Source: Methanothrix sp.
GTDB lineage: Archaea; Halobacteriota; Methanosarcinia; Methanotrichales; Methanotrichaceae
Reading direction: 5' to 3'
DNA: 6,831 bases
Assembly: GCA_028688175.1 (NCBI GenBank)
Contig: JAQTYS010000144.1
Location: 1 to 6,831 of the forward strand
The notes beneath the pieces were generated by a model. The model made no database searches. It saw nothing but the letters and a program-made list of their open reading frames with translations, and had not been told where the DNA came from. Position 1 is the stretch's first letter, and every line of letters begins with the position of its first letter. This document shows positions 1 to 3,760 of the stretch, in pieces. Made by a program: the position numbers and the translations under genes.

Positions 1-12
1 ATAAGGTAAAGC

Positions 13-31
13 AACAGATTAATAATCTGTT
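13..31. repeat. 8-bp inverted repeat upstream of the first promoter
   Basis: AACAGATT at 13-20 pairs perfectly with AATCTGTT at 24-31 across a 3-base spacer, and G11-C12 can pair with G34-C35 past a small bulge. T30-T33 overlap and follow the right arm. This could be the terminator of a gene to the left of the window, or an operator lying about 20 bases upstream of the TATA box at 48-55. The sequence alone does not decide between these. Confidence 0.45.
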
Positions 32-47
32 TTGCTTAACCAACAAG

Positions 48-55
48 TATATAAG
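48..55 (+). promoter_or_regulatory. Archaeal TATA box for the CxxC zinc-protein gene
   Basis: TATATAAG matches the euryarchaeal box A. With the usual spacing of about 25-27 bases from the box centre, transcription would start near 75-80. That leaves a leader of about 85-90 bases before the ATG at 165. The stretch just upstream of the box (AACAAG) is purine-leaning, as expected for a BRE. The start site is inferred. Confidence 0.5.
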
Positions 56-126
56 TCGAGCGGTTCTTTAAGTGATGCTGGATTCGTTGATTCAAAGTTC
101 TTTGTTGAGATGTTTTCAGAGCAGTT

Positions 127-143
127 TCGATTCCTTGAGTCGA
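127..143 (+). promoter_or_regulatory. Leader hairpin just before the ribosome binding site
   Basis: In RNA the bases 127-133 pair with 137-143 in seven consecutive pairs, one of them a U-G wobble, around a 3-base loop. The hairpin ends 5 bases before the AAGGT/GGTAAGTGA ribosome-binding region (149-158) of the gene at 165. It could modulate translation of the zinc protein. The fold was read by eye and has no comparative support. Confidence 0.35.
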
Positions 144-164
144 TCCAAAAGGTAAGTGAATTAA

Positions 165-371
165 ATGTTTGAGAGAAAATATGAAAATAGCGGCAGCAGT
201 GGTAGCAGCAGAGGCGGTTACAATAGCCGTCCAAGAGAAATGACAGACGTTACCTGTTCAGAATGTGGCAAACAGACACAAGTGCCCTTCAAGCCGGATG
301 GATCCAGACCGGTATATTGCAGCGAATGCTATCAGAAGCATAGACCTGCTCGATCACCTGGTAGATACTAG
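165..371 (+). CDS. CxxC-x17-CxxC small zinc-ribbon-like protein
   Basis: A 68-residue protein. Residues 1-26 are rich in Ser, Gly and Arg and probably disordered. Then come C31-x2-C34, exactly 17 residues, and C52-x2-C55, followed by a basic tail (KHRPARSPGRY). This matches the CxxC-x17-CxxC family of tiny proteins found in methanogens and some bacteria. The four cysteines are expected to bind one zinc ion, and the conserved VPFKPDG and RPVYC stretches lie between the knuckles. The molecular role is unknown; the basic, disordered flanks would suit a nucleic-acid-binding or RNA-chaperone-like protein, but that is inference. The start is supported by the purine-rich GGTAAGTGA stretch about 6-13 bases upstream. 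The gene stands alone, with a TATA box at 48-55 and a structured leader of about 85 bases, which suggests control at the RNA level. Confidence 0.85.
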   Translation: MFERKYENSGSSGSSRGGYNSRPREMTDVTCSECGKQTQVPFKPDGSRPVYCSECYQKHRPARSPGRY

Positions 372-374
372 ACA

Positions 375-382
375 TTTAAATA
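375..382 (+). promoter_or_regulatory. TATA-like box for a candidate small RNA
   Basis: TTTAAATA lies 3 bases after the stop codon of the zinc-protein gene. At standard archaeal spacing it would start transcription near 402-406, which is exactly where the folded element at 403-465 begins. The upstream BRE is not convincing. The match of box spacing to the element's 5' end is the main reason to list it. Confidence 0.35.
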
Positions 383-402
383 TTTCTCAATGTTCTATTT
401 GC

Positions 403-474
403 AAGAGGGAGGCATCCGTTTATAACGGAAGCCTTGATTGAAGGCAAATGCTTGGGCTCCCTCTTTCAATTTTT
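403..474 (+). ncRNA. Candidate small structured RNA (three-way junction) with T-rich tail
   Basis: Bases 403-411 pair perfectly with 457-465 (9 bp). Inside, 412-415 pair with 448-451 (4 bp), with bases 452-456 bulged. Two hairpins branch from the junction: 416-420 with 424-428 (3-base loop) and 431-435 with 441-445 (5-base loop). Nearly every base is thus accounted for in a three-way junction, and TTTCAATTTTT follows immediately. A TATA-like box at 375-382 sits at the right distance to start a transcript at the element's first bases. It resembles no tRNA and no riboswitch that I recognise. The alternative is an elaborate terminator or 3' UTR element of the zinc-protein gene ending at 371. No known family can be assigned. 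Confidence 0.45.
466..474 (+). terminator. T-rich terminator after the folded element
   Basis: The run TCAATTTTT directly follows the closing stem at 457-465. A stem followed by a T-tract is the expected signal for factor-independent termination by archaeal RNA polymerase. It would end either the zinc-protein transcript or the small RNA candidate. Confidence 0.5.
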
Positions 475-541
475 ACTACAATGGTAAAATAATAAAAATT
501 AACCCGGATGAATAATAAATTGTGCATGGGGTAGAGTCGAA

Positions 542-871
542 ATGAAGCAAACTGAGACGCAAGATATAGTAAAGTTTGAGGGCATAGTCTCTGAACTGGG
601 CAGGAGAGGGATAGTTGTTCTGATGCATCGTCCCACACGGTGGGGCTATGTTGTGGATGCGGTTATTCCTTCTATCAAGATAGTCCTTCTGAGGATGCCG
701 GATCTGACAAAACAGGTTAAAGTGGCTATGAGCCAATTTCGAGACCTCATTAACAGGCTGGAGAGCGATGGATATCAGGTCATGGTCATTCCCAAGAATA
801 GCATGGATGAAGCACAGGTCAAAGCCTTCTGTGATAGGATAGCTGCTGAGCCGGCTTTGGCTTCGGCCTGA
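542..871 (+). CDS. Conserved-looking small protein of unknown function
   Basis: A 109-residue soluble protein that I cannot place in a named family. It has no signal peptide and no membrane segment. A basic patch (GRRGIVVLMHRPTRWGY, residues 20-36) is followed by an Ile/Val-rich strand region (37-50). A helical stretch with heptad-like spacing runs over about residues 56-75 (LTKQVKVAMSQFRDLINRL). The last part (YQVMVIPKNSMDEAQVKAFCDRI, residues 78-100) reads as strand, turn and helix, so the overall pattern is mixed alpha/beta. GGGG at 528-531 lies 10 bases before the ATG. An AT-rich stretch at 485-500 could serve as a promoter. A longer open frame on the opposite strand (476-883) was judged a shadow because it has no start signal and a less protein-like composition. 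The gene is probably real, but its function is unknown. Confidence 0.7.
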   Translation: MKQTETQDIVKFEGIVSELGRRGIVVLMHRPTRWGYVVDAVIPSIKIVLLRMPDLTKQVKVAMSQFRDLINRLESDGYQVMVIPKNSMDEAQVKAFCDRIAAEPALASA

Positions 872-888
872 GCGTAGCTTCAATAGAA

Positions 889-1025
889 ATCAGGAGACTC
901 AATCCTCATGGTCCCTGGATCAGGGGGGAGAAAGTCAACTTTCTTACCTTCCTGATATTCTCCTATTCTGTGTCCCATCCAACAGCTTTATTTCCCTGAT
1001 TTATGAATATGGAGCATTGAGGCTC
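889..1025 (+). promoter_or_regulatory. Folded intergenic/leader region upstream of hpt with alternative pairings
   Basis: The 159-base gap before hpt is dense in pairing. ATCAGGA (889-895) matches TCCTGAT (950-956), enclosing a CCCTG-GAT-CAGGG hairpin (913-925) and a 6-bp hairpin (929-934 with 939-944). In competition, ATCAGGG (919-925) matches CCCTGAT (994-1000), and AGGAGA (892-897) matches TCTCCT (959-964). Finally GAGC (1012-1015) pairs with GCTC (1022-1025), overlapping the GAGG ribosome binding site of hpt at 1019-1022. This could be a terminator for the gene at 542, or an hpt leader that switches between folds. No known purine riboswitch core was seen. Confidence 0.3.
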
Positions 1026-1030
1026 TAAAG

Positions 1031-1609
1031 ATGTTGGAAAGGCTAACAAAATCATTACTTGAAGCTCCTATCTTCAAGAGGGGCGAATACAATTACTTCA
1101 TTCATCCCATCACTGACGGGGTACCAGAAGTCAGGCCTGAGCTGATCCGGGAGATTACCGGCCATATCGTGCGCATTGCCGATCTGGAGGTAGACAAGAT
1201 TGTGACAGTAGAAGCCATGGGAATTCCCATAGGCATCGGCCTTTCCATTATCTGCGACATCCCGCTGGTGATAATAAGAAAACGCAAATACGGTCTGCCC
1301 GGCGAGATTGAGGTCTCCCAGGTGACCGGATACTCCAAGTCCCAGCTATTCTTAAACGGCATAAATAAAGGCGATCGAGTCATTGTGGTAGATGATGTCA
1401 TCAGCACCGGCGGAACTCTTCTTGCTGTGCTCAAGTCCTTGAAGATCGCAGGTGCTACTGTCAAGGATGTGGTAGTGGTAGTAAAGCGGGGCGACGGCGT
1501 GGAGCGGCTGAAGGCAGAAGGCTATGCTGTCAAGACAATGGTTGATGTAGAGGTAAGCGAGAGCCGGGTGACCAGTGTTACGAGATCAGAAAATGGCCTG
1601 GGAAAATAG
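1031..1609 (+). CDS. hpt: Hypoxanthine/guanine phosphoribosyltransferase, archaeal type
   Basis: A 192-residue cytoplasmic enzyme of purine salvage. It transfers the phosphoribosyl group of PRPP to hypoxanthine or guanine, giving IMP or GMP and pyrophosphate. The type I phosphoribosyltransferase signature is clear: VIVVDDVISTGGT at residues 117-129, with the acidic pair D121-D122 and the PRPP-binding loop STGGT. EAMGIPIG at 61-68 fits the pyrophosphate-loop region, and the RKRKYGLPGE stretch at 83-92 fits the mobile loop. Length and sequence match the archaeal Hpt family, which differs from bacterial Hpt and from adenine or uracil enzymes. GAGG at 1019-1022 lies 8 bases before the ATG. A DUF357 gene follows 43 bases downstream on the same strand, so the two are probably co-transcribed. 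The only variable part is the last 10-12 residues. Confusion with an adenine phosphoribosyltransferase is possible in automated annotation, but the archaeal Hpt family fits best. Confidence 0.9.
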   Translation: MLERLTKSLLEAPIFKRGEYNYFIHPITDGVPEVRPELIREITGHIVRIADLEVDKIVTVEAMGIPIGIGLSIICDIPLVIIRKRKYGLPGEIEVSQVTGYSKSQLFLNGINKGDRVIVVDDVISTGGTLLAVLKSLKIAGATVKDVVVVVKRGDGVERLKAEGYAVKTMVDVEVSESRVTSVTRSENGLGK

Positions 1610-1652
1610 GGGTTAGATCTGGCAGCAAGTAAAAAATGAAATTAGGACTGAA

Positions 1653-1976
1653 ATGAACCGAGAAAAGGGATGTCCGGGAAGAGATATTAAAGAAGCCCAA
1701 GAGCCTTTGGCAGTCTGCAGCACTAAAAGGTGCTCCGAAGGAAAATTAGAAAATAATCTGCGTGCTGAGACAGTGAAATGGCAGAAGAAGGCGCAGGATT
1801 TATATGAGAATGTATCAGGTGATAGAGAGTTCCTGGAGAACGTCTCTGCATACATTCGCGACTGCCAGTACTTTTTGGAAAAGGGTGACCTTATCAGAGC
1901 TTTTGAGGCGGTAATCTGGGCCTGGGCCTGGATGGAGATTGGCCTCGATAAAGGACTTTTGCAGCATAGAGAATGA
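1653..1976 (+). CDS. DUF357 family protein with N-terminal extension
   Basis: A 107-residue protein. Residues about 38-103 match the archaeal DUF357 family: an amphipathic helix beginning RAETVKWQKKAQDLYENV, then SAYIRDCQYFLEKGDLIRAF and the aromatic stretch EAVIWAWAWMEIGLDKG. The domain is all-helical, soluble and of unknown function, and it occurs widely in Euryarchaeota. The first 37 residues are charged, unlike a typical member of about 80-90 residues, and include three cysteines (7, 22, 27). They may be lineage-specific, or the true start may lie further in, but no other ATG occurs in the first 93 codons. AGGA at 1644-1647 lies 5 bases before the ATG. The gene follows hpt by 43 bases and probably shares its transcript. 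A 7-bp stem-loop at 1984-2004 follows the stop. Confidence 0.8.
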   Translation: MNREKGCPGRDIKEAQEPLAVCSTKRCSEGKLENNLRAETVKWQKKAQDLYENVSGDREFLENVSAYIRDCQYFLEKGDLIRAFEAVIWAWAWMEIGLDKGLLQHRE

Positions 1977-1983
1977 CGCTCAG

Positions 1984-2004
1984 GCCCTGCTCACATCGCA
2001 GGGC
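1984..2004 (+). terminator. Stem-loop after the hpt-DUF357 pair
   Basis: GCCCTGC (1984-1990) pairs perfectly with GCAGGGC (1998-2004) around a 7-base loop, 7 bases after the DUF357 stop codon. No T-tract follows on the plus strand, so this may stabilise or process the 3' end and not act as a classical terminator. Confidence 0.4.
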
Positions 2005-2040
2005 AAAACTTCACCTGCCATTAGTAACTTGAAGTTAGTA

Positions 2041-2048
2041 TTATATAC
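2041..2048 (+). promoter_or_regulatory. TATA box implying a leaderless transcript for the 2073 gene
   Basis: TTATATAC is a good archaeal box A. Its centre lies about 28 bases before the ATG at 2073, so transcription should start at or within a few bases of that codon. No ribosome binding site is visible before 2073. Both points argue for a leaderless mRNA, and against the longer frame that begins with TTG at 2055. Confidence 0.55.
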
Positions 2049-2072
2049 TTAGACTTGCCTACTGTATTTCAA

Positions 2073-2573
2073 ATGATTGCTGACTATCGCTCCCGGCTGG
2101 ACGAGGCAAAGTCTCTACCAGATATATTCGAACTGATCAAATCATTGGTCTTGAAGCGCCTGGGCAAGAGCCGGGGAGGTCTGATGCTGGGCATGGCCAA
2201 CTTAGGAAATAATCCACAGGGTTTCTTCGGAGGCTTCTTCACCACAGGCAGCAATGTCATCGTCCTCAATAAAATCCCGCTGCAAAGGATCAAAGAGACG
2301 CGCCCAGAACTCTACAAACCATACGTCTTTCACGTCCTCTTGCACGAATACATCCATTCCCTGGGCTATCTGGATGAGGCAGATGTAAGGTCAAAGGTCT
2401 TTGCCATCTCTAAAGAGGCTCTGGGAGATGATCACCTGGCTACCCAGATCGCATCAAGCAGCAGCGAATTCATCAAGCACCTGGCCTACCCGGATGTATC
2501 CTGGAAGCCGGAAGACGAGGGACTGGAACTGGTAGAGGGCTTTGATAGGTCGAGTGTTTCGTACATTGCATAG
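2073..2573 (+). CDS. Putative small zinc metalloprotease-like protein (HExxHxxGxxD)
   Basis: A 166-residue soluble protein with no signal peptide. Residues 91-101 read HEYIHSLGYLD, which fits HExxHxxGxxD. His91, His95 and Asp101 would be zinc ligands and Glu92 the catalytic base, as in metzincin-type peptidases that use Asp as third ligand. The motif sits in a predicted helix (YVFHVLLHEYIHSLGYLDEADVRSKVFAI). It is preceded by a Gly/Phe-rich stretch (NPQGFFGGFFTTGSNVIVLNKIPL, residues 47-70) that could form the edge strand of the active site. No longer family match is recognised, and peptidase activity is inferred from the motif alone. The start at ATG 2073 is preferred over TTG 2055 because the TATA box at 2041-2048 predicts transcription beginning near 2070, giving a leaderless message. 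The gene converges with the membrane kinase on the other strand, with 26 bases between the stops. Confidence 0.75.
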   Translation: MIADYRSRLDEAKSLPDIFELIKSLVLKRLGKSRGGLMLGMANLGNNPQGFFGGFFTTGSNVIVLNKIPLQRIKETRPELYKPYVFHVLLHEYIHSLGYLDEADVRSKVFAISKEALGDDHLATQIASSSSEFIKHLAYPDVSWKPEDEGLELVEGFDRSSVSYIA

Positions 2574-2589
2574 AATGAGTGATAATTCA

Positions 2590-2600
2590 TTTTTCTATTT
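2590..2600 (+). terminator. T-rich terminator between convergent genes
   Basis: TTTTTCTATTT follows the stop at 2573 and a weak AATGA/TCATT stem (2574-2578 with 2587-2591). It is a plausible U-rich terminator for the plus-strand metalloprotease-like gene, and it reaches the last codon of the opposing gene. For the minus strand, the T-tracts that could terminate transcription lie inside the last codons of the kinase gene (about 2603-2617). Confidence 0.4.
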
Positions 2601-3232
2601 CAAAAACTACTAAAAAATATAATAGCCGCAAACGGTATCAGGAGATTATCATCCACCGGTGTATCCAGACTTTCCACAATTGCTGCTACTGCTGCCAGCG
2701 CGATACCCATCCAGCCCACAAACAGACAAGCCGGTAGAGAGAAAACAAAAAATGCCAGCGATCCTTCCATAGTCTTGCGCCGATTGTGGGGAAGGGGATG
2801 AGTACCCAGGATACCGAAAATGGTAGCTGCCGAGTCTCCGGCGGCTAAAGCTACAATTGCGGCAGCTATCTCATGGGCATTGCTCAAGAGAATAGATATG
2901 AGGAGCGCGCCTACAACATACCAGAAAGCTCCATAACCGGGGAACCGGACATTCTTTCTCTCAAATGTCTTTTCAAGCCATTCAGCAACAGGAATCTTCC
3001 AGCCCTTCTGCATGACGAAAATCAATATGCCGCCTAAAAAGAGAAAGATGCAAAGAAAAATTATCAAATGCATTCTGCCTAAATAAAACAGGATGAATAT
3101 AAGGAAGATGCCGAAAAAAAGGTGGAAGAGCTTTCTCCTCAGCTCAAAATAGAAATTGCCTACCTTACCTATCTCCAGTAGGCCCGGCAGCAATAGTAGC
3201 GGAGGATCTATCAGAAAGCTCATAAGTCGCAT
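2600..3232 (-). CDS. SEC59/DGK1/VTE5-type CTP-dependent membrane lipid kinase
   Basis: A 210-residue polytopic membrane protein of the dolichol kinase / phytol kinase / CTP-dependent diacylglycerol kinase superfamily, often annotated as phosphatidate cytidylyltransferase-like. The family hallmarks appear in order: RRKLFH at 32-37, AGDSAATIFG at 131-140, RRKTMEGSLAFF at 151-162 and ESLDTPVDDNLLIP at 187-200. Hydrophobic segments at about 38-51, 55-73, 103-117, 121-131, 160-172, 174-186 and 197-208 give roughly six or seven membrane passes. Such enzymes use CTP to phosphorylate isoprenoid alcohols or glycerolipids. In an archaeon the substrate could be dolichol, geranylgeraniol or an archaeol-type lipid, but sequence cannot choose. 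ATG 3232 and ATG 3223 are both possible starts, and neither has a clear ribosome binding site. A TATA element near 3263-3268 could serve this strand with a very short leader. Confidence 0.8.
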   Translation of the reverse strand: MRLMSFLIDPPLLLLPGLLEIGKVGNFYFELRRKLFHLFFGIFLIFILFYLGRMHLIIFLCIFLFLGGILIFVMQKGWKIPVAEWLEKTFERKNVRFPGYGAFWYVVGALLISILLSNAHEIAAAIVALAAGDSAATIFGILGTHPLPHNRRKTMEGSLAFFVFSLPACLFVGWMGIALAAVAAIVESLDTPVDDNLLIPFAAIIFFSSF

Positions 3233-3262
3233 CTCTTATTAGCCTATTATAGTAGTAAGAAG

Positions 3263-3268
3263 TATAAA
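3263..3268. promoter_or_regulatory. TATA element in a divergent promoter region
   Basis: TATAAA on the plus strand (TTTATA on the minus strand) lies between the divergent kinase gene (start 3232, minus) and the COG4315 gene (start 3317, plus). On the plus strand it is preceded by a purine-rich AAGAAG (BRE-like) and predicts a start near 3292, giving a leader of about 25 bases. On the minus strand it predicts a start near 3240, 8 bases before ATG 3232. The plus direction is better supported. Confidence 0.4.
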
Positions 3269-3316
3269 TGGCAAATCCTTAATTATCAGGCCGATAGGAA
3301 TCCAGTGGTGAAAAAC

Positions 3317-3751
3317 ATGTCAAGAAGCAACAAACTTGTGCTCTTATTCCTTGCGGTATCGATTCTCTCGATCTCGGCATTGGCAGAGAGCAATTACAGT
3401 GTGAACCTCTCGGCGGACAAGTTTCTGGGCAACTATTTGGTAAACCAGAGCGGTTTTACTCTTTATTACTTCTCAGATGACGGCAGCGCAAGCGGCGTCA
3501 GCACCTGTTACGACGATTGTGCTTCCAAGTGGCCGCCCTTCTATGCAGAGATGATAACTGTTCCAGACAGTTTGAGAACCTCAGACTTTGCCGCCATAAC
3601 CAGAACTGATGGATCAAAGCAGACCACATTCAAGGGCTGGCCGCTCTACTTCTCATCCCGAGACCAAGCTCCTGGAGACATCTATGGAAACGGCCGGGAA
3701 GATAATCTCTGGCATGTAGTTGACCCTCAGGATCAGCCACAGCTCATCTAA
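3317..3751 (+). CDS. Secreted COG4315/Lipoprotein_15 repeat protein
   Basis: A 144-residue exported protein. Residues 1-23 form a clear signal peptide: Arg and Lys in the n-region, a hydrophobic core KLVLLFLAVSILSIS, and cleavage after ALA. The mature part has the two repeats typical of COG4315 (secreted repeat of unknown function, Pfam Lipoprotein_15). The first is GFTLYYFSDDGSASGVSTC, then YDDC and KWPPF; the second is GWPLYFSSRDQAPGDIYGNG ending in NLWHVV. Cys64 and Cys68 (CYDDC) are characteristic and may pair or bind a metal. There is no lipobox cysteine, so it is secreted or N-terminally anchored, not a lipoprotein. The start is placed at ATG 3317 because GGTGA at 3307-3311 is a perfect archaeal ribosome binding site 5 bases upstream. 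GTG 3305 or 3308 would add 3-4 residues. The SagB-type gene begins 9 bases after the stop, so the two form an operon. Function unknown. Confidence 0.85.
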   Translation: MSRSNKLVLLFLAVSILSISALAESNYSVNLSADKFLGNYLVNQSGFTLYYFSDDGSASGVSTCYDDCASKWPPFYAEMITVPDSLRTSDFAAITRTDGSKQTTFKGWPLYFSSRDQAPGDIYGNGREDNLWHVVDPQDQPQLI

Positions 3752-3760
3752 AGGATTCTT

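Noticed and set aside
19..234. 71-residue minus-strand open frame at the left edge
   Set aside because: It overlaps the promoter, leader and N-terminus of the zinc-protein gene, and its Cys/Asn/Ser-rich translation resembles no protein.
403..465. Folded element considered as a tRNA
   Set aside because: It has only two internal hairpins, no T-loop consensus, no anticodon arm of the correct size and no acceptor end.
476..883. 135-residue open frame on the minus strand opposite the 542-871 gene
   Set aside because: It has no ribosome binding site, a composition unlike a folded protein, and fully overlaps a plus-strand gene with a proper start signal.
2055..2072. TTG start adding six residues to the metalloprotease-like gene
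   Set aside because: The TATA box at 2041-2048 would place the transcript start after this codon, and there is no ribosome binding site.
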